In this document: piece by piece, positions 25,590-39,210 of the stretch
Numbering within the stretch: the first letter of the stretch is position 1
How the letters are laid out: each line of letters starts with the position of its first letter
Assembly (NCBI GenBank): GCA_021234155.1
Contig: JAJEKV010000006.1
Span: 22,464,773 to 22,528,772, forward strand
Direction: 5' to 3'
Length of the DNA: 64,000 nt
Source of the DNA: Isoetes taiwanensis
Taxonomy: Eukaryota > Streptophyta > Lycopodiopsida > Isoetales > Isoetaceae
Program-made: the position numbers and the translations under genes
The notes under the pieces: model-generated
What the model was told of the DNA's origin: nothing
Databases searched by the model: none
The model's input: the letters and a program-made list of their open reading frames with translations, nothing else

Positions 25590-27053
25590 CCGACTATCAG
25601 GAATGGAAACGCCTCCGCCGGATAAAGCATTACGGAAATTATTACGAGCTTTTCAGCGTTATGCCATCGTGAGTATAAGGTAAGTGGTTTTCCAACCGAT
25701 TGCACCTCTTTTCATTAACATGGCTGATCAAGTGCCGGATTTGTTATCCGAAGTATCTAAATGGGAGCCATCTCAAGTAAACTTCTTACATTGCCAAGAG
25801 ATTTCCTTCGTTCTTTGGCGATTGAGTGTAGCATCAATGAGAATCACATTTTGGAATTTCGTTTCTTAATTTGGAGTCATCTGATTGGCGAAGTTGGGAC
25901 TAGTGATTGGGATAGCTGCAGAATTGTTGCTTTTAAGGGATGAAATCAAGTCCCAATCTCTTTCAAATAGTGAAGGTATTTTTTCTATCTCTAATTCTAG
26001 GGCTGAGCCATCATTTGATCATTCACACCATCCTGTTCATCAAGTTCCTATTGTGGGAGGAAAAAAAATAAAAAGCATAGTAGTGATATATTGGAGCAAT
26101 TTGGGCAAATCGCGATTCGGATAAGATTCCAAATGCACATTGTGGTTTTACATCTTTGAGTAGGGATCGAGAAAAGAATGGTAGATTAGCTTTGAAAAAG
26201 CAGGTCATCATGCACAATGGATTTTGATGATGGAGAATCATCAGTAATCGAAACTGCTTGCATTAGAAGCTTTCCCAAACTTCACTTTACGGAATTCAAG
26301 AGGGTTTCCTCAAGAAACAACAAATGGATAAAGAGCGAGGGATAAGTTAGTGGACCGTCGATGGCGAATGGATCTTTGAAGACAATATGTTGGCCAAATG
26401 TGACCTATCCTGTCCCGAAAAGGGTTTGTTAGGGAGACTAACTTCGGTTATTTCAGGTGCAAAGAGGCGGCAAAGGCTAAGAGAGAATAAGTTTCCTCGA
26501 AACTATGAAGAAGATGACCATGTTTCATTGGTTTCATTGGATTTATCATTTTTTGATAAGCTCTTGTCTGCAGGTTACCAACGTCCTCCATTTTTCTATG
26601 ATAAGGAGTTTGTCATTGGGGCTGCTGATGTTATTTGCAGAGTTGATAATATTTCCTATCATATATTGACCGTTAAAATATCGAGTCTTGGTGCTAACAT
26701 GGCTGATCTATGCCTTCCTTTTGAAAAAAGGACCACATATACACAAAAAGAAGATTGGAGGGACTGTCAATAGGGGTGCGTGTGCATTTTTATTTCTCAC
26801 GAGTCACCAATTCCCTATTTTATATGCTGTTGGTGTATTCATTAATTTCTTTTCTCATTTTCATTTTTATGTAGGAGGAACTGTCGTGGCCAGAATGCAT
26901 GACCCGAGAGACTTTCTTTTGTGGAAGATGATGAATCTGATGATGATGCGAAAAAGAATCAATGAAAGAACCAAAGAACACGATATCGAGAAAAAGCGAC
27001 AAAGTGACGGAAGTGTGGATTCAGAATGGGTAGCTCAACATATTCAGCGATGA
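25590..27053 (+). other. Unidentified exon-like open frames
   Basis: Several forward frames here look more protein-like than their surroundings. One near 25600-25675 reads GMETPPPDKALRKLLRAFQRYAI and runs into a GTAAGT donor. Another (26387-26773, 128 codons) begins MLAKCDLSCPEKGLLGRLTS and includes RPPFFYDKEFVIGAADVICRVDN. A third ends DGSVDSEWVAQHIQR at 27053 after a basic, Met-rich helix. They could be exons of a transposon accessory gene or captured host exons. I recognise no domain and cannot give a function. Confidence 0.3.
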
Positions 27054-28524
27054 GGTATATTTCATAAGATTTGCAATCTTTAGATGGAAATAGCATGAAA
27101 GAAATTAAGTTTGTCTTTGTTTGTGTTTGAAGAACAAAAGTTATTATGACAATCGAGTTCAGTATCTTTGGTGACGGATGGTACCAATGGGAGTGGGAAA
27201 GATCCATCGTGTGTGGATCCGAGGGCCTCATTCATGGTGTATTAATTGGCGATGGCAATGTTTCCTTGTGATTGTGCAAGTTGTGGATGAGGATTGTGGT
27301 GAGGTGGCACTCGCCATATCCACCATGTCTTTGAGTTGACACATTTGGAGACTTGGGAAGTGACATGAAGGCATGGTACATAAGTTGGCCAATCAATAAA
27401 CTCTCTAAAACTACGAGAATATGAAGCCCACAAGATTATTCATGACTCTAAGATCACGGTAACATGCTTTATACTTAAATTTTGGTTGTCTAAAAGCTTT
27501 TTTTAATGACTACCATTGAATTTTTATGTTGTGCGGGTTATTAATGGCCGACTTTAAAGGATTTTTGCCTCACTAGGGTCTCAATGCATAAAAAAATGTC
27601 TCATTTAGTTGCATTGGGAAAAGAAAAGATTAGATGAAGTTACACCTTTAGAGATCTTAAATTTCTCAAAGAACTCCAAAAGAAAACAGCAATGCATTTC
27701 TTGCTCTTGCAAAGTCCAAAGCTAAAGGGTCAGACTTATACAAGAATTTTGCCATAGCTTGTATCAAGACAAAGATCGTGGAGGTTACCAAAGAAGGATG
27801 GGTGTCTCGTACTTTTGATCGGACCACTCTTAAACTTGCTGATAGTTAGGATCTGCTTCTAATTATTATTTTGGTATTGATTGCGGATTAGTTTAGTGCT
27901 GTTGAGGACATGTCTTGGACCTCTCTTCTTATTTTGGCGCTTGTAGATCCAAGGCTTTCTGCATATGGAAGAAAGCAGCTTCTTGTATGGCTAAAGTGGG
28001 TTTAAAATAGAATGTTCATTTTCTACTCTTATTCTGGCTTCAAAAATATCTTTGCTTAATTATTTGGTCTGAATTTGTTGTGAATTTTGCATTATGTTCT
28101 TTGTGGAAGAAGTTTCTCCTGTAAATGGATCTCTAGCAGATGCTCTTTCAATTTTATTCTTCACTATTTTTCAGTTCTATTTCTATTGTAGATCATTTTG
28201 TATAGTTCTACATGTTATCTTTGAAACCAGAGTTGTCTCCTAAGGAAAATGAAGACCTTGATGCAATATCAAGTGAGCTGCATTGCATAAGTTCAGTAAA
28301 GTCTAATTTTCTGATTCTTGCAGGTTATTTCACATGCTAATTCAGGCTGGCAATGATGAACAAACCATTGATCTTGATGTTCATTTGAATTTATGCCATC
28401 AAGGAAAAGATGGAGATGCAAGAAATCCTTGTTGTAAAGAGGATAAGGAATTAAGGCCAAGTTAAAATTCTGATGCAGGACTACCTCAGTGCTAAAGATT
28501 AAATCTAATATGTTCAATACCAGG

Positions 28525-29236
28525 GGTGACCTTCAAATTTTAAGCTTATCTCAGAACTCGTTAGGGGGAAGAATACCTGAACAACTTGGCAACTTAAGCT
28601 TCAACATTTAGATCTAAGCTATAACATGCTGGTTGGATCTGTTCCTGAGGATCTAGGCAGCTTACAGAGTCTGACAATACTGGACTTGGGTGGAAATGCA
28701 TTGAATAGTTCTATTCCAGAGACTTTTGGAAACTTTAGCAGGCTACAAAAGATGGATTTAAGCAAGAATGAACTGAGTGGAACACTGCCAGAATCATTTG
28801 GGGAGTTACAGAGTCTCATTTCTTTGGCATTGAGCAATAACAGATTAACAGTTGAACAGGTTAGTAAGTCTGCAGTACTTAATAATGGAAAATAATCCCA
28901 TGTTTATGACATTGCCAGACTTCTGGGATAGTCTAAGCAACATAACAGAACTGAGACTTCCAAACTCAAGTTACTTAGGTCCGATTCCTAAGTCCATAGG
29001 AAGCCTGACTAATCTGAACGAGCTTGCTTTGGACAGAAATTTCTTTAACGGAAGCATACCTCCGAATCTAGGGCTTCTGCCGAGTATTTACAGATTAAAT
29101 CTCAGCAATGATCTGCTGCAGGGCACTGTGCCATTTTCCACAGAGGTCCTCCTCAAGCTTGGAAATAATCTCAACATCAGTGGAAATACAGATCCGAGGA
29201 GACAACGACAGCTTGATTTTGATGTTGCCATACAGG
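28525..29236 (+). pseudogene. Leucine-rich repeat protein fragment
   Basis: The segment encodes about ten consecutive plant-type extracellular leucine-rich repeats of the LxxLxLxxNxLxGxIPxxLGxL class. Readable repeats include LSLSQNSLGGRIPEQLGNL, LTILDLGGNALNSSIPETFG, LQKMDLSKNELSGTLPESFG, ITELRLPNSSYLGPIPKSIG and LNELALDRNFFNGSIPPNLG. In plants such repeats form the ectodomain of receptor kinases and receptor-like proteins. The piece starts after an AG acceptor and ends at a GT donor (29237), so whole exon borders are kept. Frameshifts near 28595 and 28850 break the frame, and no signal peptide, membrane segment or kinase follows. It lies inside the CACTA-like element and is best read as a captured, decayed host-gene fragment. 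Confidence 0.78.
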
Positions 29237-29940
29237 TATGGCTCTTGTCCTTAAATGTTTTTGCATATTCCTTGTTCTCCTTATTTGGATACACTATCAA
29301 TGCATGCTGCAAACATTTGGAACTTTTCAGTGTTTTCAACATTATACAATAGGAGAAACAGCATAAAAAACCTTCTATGGCATGTGCTCTTAACTTCATA
29401 CTATCTGTTCATATTTTCTTCACAAATTTGTCATATGTTGTGAGACAATGCTTAACTTTACACTTTCCCTGTTAACTGCAGGGTAGGACATGTTTGAGGA
29501 GAAAAGAAGTATTCTTGAGCCTGCAAGAGCCCTTGCCGTGGTAGAAGCAAAAGCTTATTGAATGGACTGCCATGGTAGTCGAGATGAAACTGCCATGTTG
29601 GCCATGGACTGCCATGTTACTAGTGAGCCAATATGAAATTTGATTGCTAGCGGGGCCAATACAAAATTTGTTTACAAATTGCGAGAGAGGTGACCTACAA
29701 TAGGTATGGATTAGACAATTTTGTGACTGTCTCCATATGTTAGCCATCACGATTTGCATATTAGTCAGATGTAATTTGAGTTGTAATTGCCTGGCAAGAT
29801 GTTGGGAGCAGACAAGGTAAGCTCAATTTCCAATAATATGTATACTGTTAGTTTTTTATCATCGCAACATTTGTGATTCTTCTAGATTTGATTTTTGAAG
29901 TTATAAAGAGAGAGAGATGAATGCTTAGTGATGCTGGCAG

Positions 29941-30388
29941 GGAGTATCATTAAACATTGAACAGAATAAGCTGTTTTGCCTTTTTGGACCAAATGGAGCA
30001 GGAAAACAACACTAATCAATTGTCTTACAGGAATCCTACCCATAACATCCGGTGATGGTAAGCTCCTTGACCTAGTGAGAGAATGATGTACATATTGATA
30101 TAAGCCTTTCTTCTGGGTCACCAATTGTAATAACTGTTCTTCAACTGTAATCTATCAGCATTGGTGTATCAAAATTCAGTCAGAAGTACAAGAGGCTTGT
30201 CTATTGTCCGAAACACAATGGGTGTATGCCCTCAGGTAAAATGTTGCAGTCCTTTAACCCGTACTATTATATATTCCCTCCTAACAATATATTTGATAAC
30301 ATTTCGTGGATTTGCAGTTTGACATCTTCTGGGATGCATTGACTGGGCGTGAACATTTGCAATTATTTGATACCATAAAGGGTTGTCA
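29941..30388 (+). pseudogene. ABCA-type ABC transporter fragment
   Basis: Three exon-like blocks with intact borders are visible. Exon 1 (29941-30057) reads GVSLNIEQNKLFCLFGPNGAGK, the Walker A ATP-binding loop, followed after a one-base deletion by TTLINCLTGILPITSGD. Exon 2 (30159-30235) reads ALVYQNSVRSTRGLSIVRN and then TMGVCPQ, the Q-loop. Exon 3 (30318-about 30385) reads FDIFWDALTGREHLQLFDTIKG. This is the nucleotide-binding domain layout of plant ABCA (ABC2-like) lipid transporters. Introns of about 100 and 82 bp carry GT and AG. The deletion falls exactly in the Walker A GKT, so the copy is dead. Walker B, signature motif and membrane domains are absent. It follows the LRR fragment in the same orientation within the transposon. 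Confidence 0.8.
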
Positions 30389-30480
30389 TTGCATGAGATG
30401 GAGGCTGTATGAATACTTCCATATTTCTTATAAAATGGAATAAAAATGCTAAGTTGATAAGCTGTTAAATTTTCAACATA

Positions 30481-30744
30481 GTGCATATTCACACGGGGGG
30501 TTACTCCGGGCAACGAGAGCTGTCGGATGGGCATATTTGCCCTTTATTCTAAGATCTGGACCGTACATAGCGATCCTCGTTTGTGGGGTATGCATGTACA
30601 AGTTTTTGTATACTGTATATTAAGGTTTACAAAATACTATAAGGTTTGAGAGAATGTACTTAATAGTGTTAATTTTGTACATGTATTGTAAATATATTTT
30701 TGGGGCTCTCGCTGCCCTACGTAACCCCCCGTGTGAATATGCAC
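30481..30744. repeat. 264-bp inverted-repeat (fold-back) segment
   Basis: The first 24 nt (GTGCATATTCACACGGGGGG and then TTAC) are the exact reverse complement of 30721-30744, and pairing continues imperfectly through GGGCA-CGAGAGC on both sides. This could be a MITE or the folded left terminus of unit B. In unit A only the inner part of the left arm survives. Confidence 0.75.
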
Positions 30745-31523
30745 CCAAACCAAAGGGGGTTTAAGGGGGATTTTAATTAAAATGTGTTAAATGCAATGGT
30801 TTGTGTTAATAATGTTAATGGTAGTTGTGTGTTGACTGTTATATTAAAAAAATTTTGGGCCCTTCGGGCCCTAATTAAATAAACATAGGTAAATGTTATG
30901 GGCCTAAATATTAATTACTAAAAACACAATAACATCAACACAAACAAATTATTCCCAAATCAAACAACTATGAGTGCGTTTTGTAATCTCAACAATAGGG
31001 TACAATCCGTGAACAGAAAAACAACTTCGACTGAACTTGGATGAAGCTATTCAAATTAGATAGTAATATGCAACGGTGGAAGAATTGATGTTGCCTTATG
31101 CACGCCGATCTTGGGCAAATGGTTTGTGTCTCTTGAGTTCGGATAATTGTTTTTGCACTTCTAATAAGTGTGTACTTGACAAACAAAGTGTTCACCGCTT
31201 GAGCAATGGCAACCCACGGCATCAATAAATCATGACTTCTATTTCCTATAAAATGCATTCACGAAGTCTACATGCCATTATGCTAAAATCCAACCAAATA
31301 CCAGTTTATAACATTCATACAAGTTGAAAGCTATTTCCTTTACCACGATTGAACCGACCCAGCAAACATTTTTAACACCAGAAAACCTCAGATCATTATA
31401 AAAATTAGAATACCACAGATCACAAAGTGCACGAACCAAAGGCGACTTTGCATTGCAAAACCATCCTCGTTACAACCTCATTGAAAAACAATATGCACAT
31501 TTCATGCTCCTACTAATTTCGGT

Positions 31524-32530
<1,007 letters not shown>

Positions 32531-34101
32531 CAACTCCGTTTTCCTTCATCAAACTCAGTAAGCACATGGACCAAAAATTAGAGCATTGAAGGATTCGCCA
32601 GACTATGGAAGCCGAATGAAGAAGAAACTATCCCGTTTGTGAGGACGATGATGAGAGTGCCAGTCCTTGCCCGATTGATGAACCCTTTAGAAATTGATGA
32701 ACACCTTGATTCGCCACGATAGCGAGAAAAGAGGTCCCGGATCTCTTTTGCCTGAAAGCATTTGCAACCCACGAGTTTGAGTGGCGAGCTTAAGCGGGGA
32801 TTGATCGGAGAATCAGTAATATCTAGGTTACACCATCAGCGTTGTATCGCCCACTCGAGAACCACGAAAACAAATAGAAGATTTGATTGGATTGGATGCG
32901 TCGGCTTCTTCGCTGATTGATAAATGTAAAAACCCTAATCTCATGGTCCCTCGATCCTTGCATGTAAATATCTCGCATAATAACCCTAAAATATCAAAAT
33001 ATTGCATGTTCAATGGGTTAACCATTGAAAAATGTGATGAAAATTTATTAGAGCGTATGCGCACTCTAGATATACGCATTAGTATGTCTCATGAAATACG
33101 ACAAACAATCATATGAAAACCATAGGGAAAAAGGTACAAAAATACAAGGGAAACCCCCTGTTATTATGCTACATATTGAAGCCCTCCTATCAAAGACGAT
33201 GCTGGTTCATGCTTCCAATACAAGAGCAGGAGGCTATAGTGGTGGAATGAAGCGAAGACTTATTTCTTGAGGCTTGTGGCTTCAAGTGTCTAGAGAGGAA
33301 AGATCATGTTTGATATACTATTGTACACTCATACGAATATTCAATGGGGAAAAAAAAATTTGAGCATCTTTGTCTTCTATTGCTTCTGTGATCTCTCGCA
33401 AATAACAATATTGATAATAAGAAAAATCACACTTTAGAATCGCGTGGTAAAAAATGCAAGAATTGAGGTGTTAATATATTAAGGCGAAATACCATTGTCT
33501 TTTACGACATCACCAAACTTGACATATGAAGCACGATTACATATGCATATTCAAAATCATGTATACATCATGAATAAAAAAGCATACTAATTTTCACAAA
33601 GCATACTATTTCGTCAACTTCAAAGTCAGATACATTTATGACGATGTTTAAACGTATTGGTATCATAAAAAAAAATACATACTAGTTTATCTAAACCATG
33701 CATAATTTTATCAATGATTAATTGCTATAAAATATCATAACAACTATTCACTTAAAATTACAATGATCATTAACTGCTGTAAAACATCATACTAATTATG
33801 CACTCAAAATTACGATGCCAATAAACCAAAGATGATAAATGTAATCAAATATCAATCCGATAAACTTGATAAGTTAAGTAGTAGAACACATCATATATTG
33901 AAGTTATCATGAAAACCAGCTATAAATAATTATCTTTCGATACCATATGAAGAAACAATATTTGTTTGTCACGTTATGGAATTGCATTGATGAACTATAT
34001 TGTATAACTAGACATGGTTTGTAAACTTTTTGGCCCACATACCGGTATTGATTTTAAGAATTGATTTTCATTAAGAAATCATTAGAAAAAAATCATACTA
34101 A
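32531..34101. other. Transposon right flank, subterminal repeats
   Basis: Contains a small open frame at 32883-33116 of unknown meaning, the end of unit B, and from 33470 an AT-rich subterminal zone. The motif ATCATACTAAT appears at 33786-33796 and 34092-34102, with a shorter form at 33583-33591. Its reverse complement ATTAGTATGAT appears once near the left end (14272-14282). Inverted subterminal motifs of this kind are usual binding sites for CACTA transposases. Confidence 0.45.
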
Positions 34102-34122
34102 TTCAATTTTGGGGGCCTTGTG
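34102..34122 (-). repeat. Right terminal inverted repeat
   Basis: Reads TTCAATTTTGGGGGCCTTGTG in forward orientation, the inverse of the left end with a one-base length difference after the first 16 nt. TCA at 34123-34125 completes the target duplication. Confidence 0.8.
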
Positions 34123-34621
34123 TCAGTTGATGCACCACATAATCCGGCAACTCATATATGCTGATGATGTTGACCTGCTCGCATATACCCCAGAGGACAT
34201 GCAACGCCACCTGGATGCTTTGGACACTTTCTGCCAATTCACTTGCATGAGAGTTAACTTGGCCAAGACGAGGGTGCTGCTGGTCCCATCATCCCGGCAC
34301 CCACGCCTTCCCTCATTCACTTACCCGAGGGTAGTGGAGGTGGCTCGATCTTATAAGTATTTGGGCATTGAGTTTTCTACTACCACACACCGGGATGCAT
34401 CCATCGGGTTACACCCGGTCCTTTGCTGGAAAGCCACATATGCAATGCAAAAACAACATCACAAAGGCGAGTTGTATGCATGGGGTCACCGAGCACACTT
34501 GTTGGGGCCTTGGTTGAACCGGTCCTCCTATATATGGGCGAAGTGTGGGGGCCGTGATATCCCTCACCACTTGGAACGATCTAGAGCAGTACGAAGGCCT
34601 TCTTGGCGGGCACCGGAGTGA
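34106..34621 (+). pseudogene. LINE reverse transcriptase, C-terminal half
   Basis: About 165 open codons from the transposon junction onward carry the intact catalytic YADD. They are followed by DMQRHLDALDTFCQFTCMRV, NLAKTRVLLV and YKYLGIEFSTTTHRD. Joined to 14153 across the 20-kb insertion, the RT block order is correct, though a frame change remains at the junction. The ATG at 34061 lies inside the transposon end and is not a real start. Confidence 0.8.
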
Positions 34622-35540
34622 AATCCACGGTCCCATATCGATCTTGCTCAGGAGACAAAGCCTTCCATTCTGAGGGTCTGCTTGAACGTCACATTATTTA
34701 CTTCCGGAAGGTGGTGGCTATGGATGAAGCCCGCCCCCAACCTTGCTTTGGCGCATGGCGATGGGCCCTTGGCCACTCAAAGCTCTTTGGAAAGACAAAG
34801 CAAGCCCGGTGGTTCTCGCGATGGAATGTGCGGTACACACGATGTGGACCCGGTGCATACACCGGAAGGAACGCCTGAAGCCTTGAAGCACTTTGGATGC
34901 TTGCTTCATGGCCAAGCTTTGGGGATCAGGGCCCGTCACATGTCAAGGTGGCAAATTATCGACAATGAGGTTAATTCCATGCTCACAAGGCCCACACCAC
35001 TACCTGCGCACCCATCTACCCATGAAAAAGCGGGTGATTGCTTCCATTCGCCGCAGTGCACACCACCTCCGCATTGAGACAGGAGATGGATTCGAGCCGC
35101 GTGAGGGCGAGTCCGTCGATCGCCAACATGGCCATTGAGGATGAAAGTCACGCCTCCGGGGCCCGTCCGCTGCATTTGCTATATCCTGCTCGGTATGCTC
35201 GGTTAGTTGTGCCCCATTAGGCCCTCGCGGATGAGCTCGAGCAGCACGGCCTCAGAGGGCTTGTTGGGATCGATACCTCCGAGGTAATGGATCTGTGAGA
35301 CTGGTTATGCCCCCATCCCAGACATTAACCTCACCGCATTCTTGTGATTATGTATATAACCGCATGCGGTATGTGACATCCTTATTGCTACTAAGGTTTT
35401 CCCGAAAACCCTTCTCCGGGGGGTTTTTAATCCCGGTAATATCGCTGCTTGCTCTCTCTTTTGTACTTGGGTCCCATAGGCGGTCGGTCTCGTGGGCGAT
35501 AAAATCATATTCTATTCTATTCTATTCTATTCTATTCTTA
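34123..35540 (+). mobile_element. GC-rich LINE copy 2, 3' part
   Basis: Continues the LINE interrupted at 14153. It opens with QLIYADDVDLLAYTPED (catalytic YADD at 34157-34168), then CMRVNLAKTRVLLVPSS and SYKYLGIEFS, standard RT blocks (open 34061-34621). Further on, in other frames, are a THLPMKKRVIASIRRSAHHLRIETG block (about 34990-35085) that aligns with copy 1, and degraded knuckle residues. The 3' end reads GTCCCATAGGCGGTCGG...GATAAAATCATA followed by (TTCTA)n at 35509-35539. An imperfect direct repeat CTTATTAGGAGACA sits just beyond the tail. Confidence 0.78.
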
Positions 35541-35681
35541 TTAGGAGACACTTATTAGGAGACAGACCCTTATCATTGGGCTCATTGCGTTCTTCAAGAG
35601 AAGAACTTGATCAATTCTCAAATGTGCTCATTTTGCCTTGAAAAAAACTTGAAAAATAAAAATCCATATATAATACTAAAT

Positions 35682-36366
35682 AGGGAAAAACTACAAAATG
35701 CCCCTAACTTTTTATGTATTTCATAATATGCCCCTAACTTTCTAAAAATTCACAAAATGCCCTTGAAAATGTATACATGTATTTGTACTATTTGAAATTT
35801 TATAAAATACCCTTAACTTTTACTTAAATTCATGAAATGCCCTTAACTTTTTTACAAAATCACAAAAAGCCCTTCCTAAATGTATACATTCTACAACCAA
35901 TTAAATTCATAGAATGCACTTTAGTTTAGCTTAACTTCATACAATGCCCTTTGTACCCTTGATATTAGGAACATTCATCTTAGAATTTTAGAAACAACTC
36001 AATTGAAATTCCAATCTTCAAACAAAACACATCAGAGACGATTTTTCTAGCTCATTGAGTTAAAAAACTTATTTCTTATATTCTCACATGTCTTCCCGAT
36101 ATCTGAAATATTTTGATGGTACAAAAGGCATTGTGTGAAGGTAAGCAAAAGTAAAGCGTATTCTATGAATTTGATCAAAAGTTCTAGATGGATGTACATT
36201 TAGAAAAGCCTTTCTAAATATGTGCAAAAGTTAAGGGCATTTCATGAATTTAAGTAAAAGTTAAGGGTATTTTGTAAAATTTCAATGAGTACCAATACAT
36301 GTATACATTTCCAGGGGCATATTGTGAAATAAGTGAAAAGTTAAGGGCATTTTGTAATTTTTCCCT
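35682..36366. mobile_element. 685-bp fold-back MITE
   Basis: The element starts AGGGAAAAACTACAAAATGC and its far end is the reverse complement with few changes. The inverted arms exceed 200 bp and together make up most of the element. ACTAAAT flanks both ends (35675-35681 and 36367-36373), a 7-bp target duplication. Each arm is itself an imperfect array of about 35-bp repeats built on AAAATGCCCTTAACTTTT. It carries no coding sequence, so it would need a transposase supplied elsewhere. Termini and duplication length are near those of hAT or Mutator derivatives, but the superfamily is uncertain. Confidence 0.85.
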
Positions 36367-36373
36367 ACTAAAT

Positions 36374-37448
36374 AAAATTAGATAATAGTTTTTGCGTGAT
36401 CTTGACCGTCGGTTTTGTTATGGCTCTCAACTATTGTTATGGGCAGTCCAAAATAATTTTCCACGTTATATCTTTACCGTTGATGCTGGATGTTGATGCT
36501 GGATGTACATTAATGGTTGAGATTAAAGCATGGAATTCAGTTTTCAAAACCGATGGGGTTCACCAACACCAATTTTGCTTTTGACGAAGAAAAATGCCTT
36601 CCTGCTCCAGATTCCATAGCCATGCCTTATCAAACTTCAATTATTTATTTTCCCGCCTTGCAAATTAGGGCAAATGTTTATAGAGTGGTTTTCTCAAGTC
36701 TAAACTTTTCCTTAGCACGATTCTGTTTCTTTTGCACACTTCTGCACATTTGAAATTTTCATGCTGGAATAGAGCCCTCATTTCACCCTCTATGCCTTAT
36801 TTTCTTCTTATACCATCGGCAGACAAAATGTGGCCTAAGTACTCCACTTTGGTGGTGGCAAATTTGCATTTGGAGAAACTGCTAATTCATAAGACTGCTA
36901 TATTGTTTATTCTGAAATCATATCAACAATTAGTAGAGCAATGATACAAATCGCACAGAATATAGGCCAGCAAATTCAAATGATCAAAAACCGACATACC
37001 ATCCCATTGTAATCGTACTTCTTCCCCCGCCAAAGGAAAGCTCAACAAGTGTGCTAGTTGGAGAGCCGTGAGATGAGCAACCACCATCCCATTTTAACAT
37101 GCTTATTTTCACAAAATAATATAAAAATGTGTGTCTATGCCACTAAGATTACATAAGGAGACCTATTCGGGGTCCCAACCCATGTTGAATTCCTTATAAA
37201 CAAGGGCTTCAAAAAATTAAAAGTGTCACAAAATCTAGTTTGTTTTAAAAGAGACTTAAAGTGAGAGACCCTGGCAAACTAACATATTTTGTTGGCACAA
37301 GATGACAATGAATGTGGTTTTGCATCCACAAAATAGAGTCAGAATGCAAAGAAATTGAATTAATGGAGATGTAATATGAAATTGTAGCAAATGCATCAAT
37401 TCTGAAAAACTATTCTTTTTTTATTTCAAATTCCCCGGTTGCATGCAC
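36374..37448. other. No supported gene
   Basis: AT-rich DNA. Open frames at 36396-36584, 36517-36753 and 36732-36944 overlap in different frames and show no recognisable motif. Confidence 0.35.
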
Positions 37449-37738
37449 CTATTGTTGTATGACTACTTTATTAAGAAATAAGGGAAGACCAGGTAAAATT
37501 ATTTGTTTACAAGTCCAGCGATAACCTTGAAGCATCTTCCATATGAAAGTGGCATTGGACCCCATCATCTTTGCTTTTGCATCAGAACTGAGAAAAACTT
37601 TCGACGGTACAGGAAGTTTTAGTGAAGCTAAAATTAACATAATCATCAAACTTCTTTGACATCTAAGATCAGGAAAATTAACACATGGAATAAAAAAATG
37701 ATATACGAACATGGATTGAAACTCATATTTGCAGAGTA

Positions 37739-38421
37739 CTAACCATCAGTATCTCCTTCACCATGGGACCGTTTGCAGTGGTCTATTGCTTCTTGTACTA
37801 CACTATGGACGCCACTAGCACTAGTAGAGGAACTGGACAAAGTTGATAATGGCTGTGTATGCTGGATATGGAAATTTAAAAGGGAACAATTTGGTCTCTT
37901 GAAGAATGATTTTATGGAAAAATTGGACCCGAACTGAAAGAAATAATGCATGCCAAGCTGTTTGCACATACTGATCATCTCTCTTGGTGCATCAGGGCAA
38001 TGATCACATGGAAAAGCTAGTACCACTTTAAAATCACGACAAACTAATGCATGAGGAAAATACTGACCACTCTGGTGGTCCACTTTGAGATCTTTCTGAC
38101 CATGTGCACATACCTCAGACTTGGGGCGCATTTAGACCATGATTTAGAACTTAAAATCTTCTTCTTGTAAGAAGTATGCTTCCCCATATTAATGTCATCT
38201 CCAAAGGACTGGCATGAACATTCACTAGCATCATCATAATTCCTGGAGCATGTAGCATCCAGCAGACTACTGCTACTGCTACTGCTAGCAAGCTGATTTG
38301 GACTGGTTCTTGGTGCCTGATGATACAAAATGGAGAGCAGGTGAGCTTTCTTGGCAAAGAACTTATCACCAGGGCTAACTCTTTCCTTTGAAGACATGGT
38401 GGAGCCAAAAAGCTTGAACAT
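37739..38421 (-). pseudogene. Frameshifted copy of the unknown (MAKR-like?) gene
   Basis: Reading the minus strand, two overlapping frames together match the product of 56727-57428 over nearly its whole length. The first begins MFKLFGSTMSSKERVSPGDKF and runs to KSWSK. After a one-base deletion near 38128-38135 the second continues SEVCAHGQKDLKVDHQSGQYFPH, then FPCDHCPDAPREMISMCKQLGM, SIKSFFKRPNCSLL and ends VVQEAIDHCKRSHGEGDTDG. The C-terminal AIxHCKxS pattern resembles the tail of plant MAKR/BKI1 membrane-associated kinase regulators, which binds receptor kinases; the rest I cannot place. Its upstream DNA (to about 38900) and downstream DNA (to about 37450) are also shared with the plus-strand copy, in inverted orientation. 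If the single-base deletion were an assembly error, the gene would be open. Confidence 0.6.
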
Positions 38422-38869
38422 TGCTCAACATGCAGAAAGCAGCTTGAAATGATCTCTGTATATAAAAGACATGCCCTGCTTCTAGAGCTTTGAACAAGCT
38501 TACGATACCATGCAGAGACATACAAAACCCTAAAAAAACATTTCAGGAAAAACAAGTCCGGCCTGGCATGTGGACTGAAAGCAATGCAGATCTCTGGCCA
38601 ACATATCGTGACATAGTATTAACAAAAGAAGTAAAAAACACATAAAACGGAACGATTAAGACAAACCTAATTAGAGATGCTTGATGCCCTCTCGAAACCA
38701 GCGGCGACACCTTCACATGCTTGCAGATGTAAAATTTGATTATATTCTTGAATACATGGAACTGTGAAGAGGTGTCGTCAGCAACTCTTGTAGTACGTCT
38801 TTTATTGTATACAATTTGCTCGGTTTAATAAAAAGGCTTATTTATTTTGGCTGGTTTCAATATTTTATC

Positions 38870-39210
38870 ATCATTTGCACAAAGTCCTAGGAATAAAAGT
38901 CATGGTACCCAAGATTTGTGGAACAAACGAAGTTACATAATATAAGCACTAAAGTCCTTTTTGCACTTCTGAAAAATAAAATAGAATAGATATTTTTAAA
39001 CTTCACAAAGACCAATAAGCCATGAGACCCGGTTCTAAAGAATAGAATAGATTATATATTTTTAACGTCCACTAAGATAGGACCACACAAAGAACTAGTA
39101 CAACTATTACTACTAAGAGTAAAAAAAAATCCCCTCAAAAAGTTTTCAAGGGAAAAACTTTTGTCATTGCTGAATATATGTCTTGAGAATGAACCAATAT
39201 ATATCTTAAG
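38870..39210 (+). repeat. Fragment of the 46-48 kb dispersed repeat
   Basis: The stretch AATAAAAGTCATGGTACCCA at 38892 matches about 46565 and 46678, and TGTCTTGAGAATGAACCAAT at 39180 matches about 46121. The same family appears inverted at 55.8-56.2 kb, upstream of the other gene copy. Confidence 0.6.
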
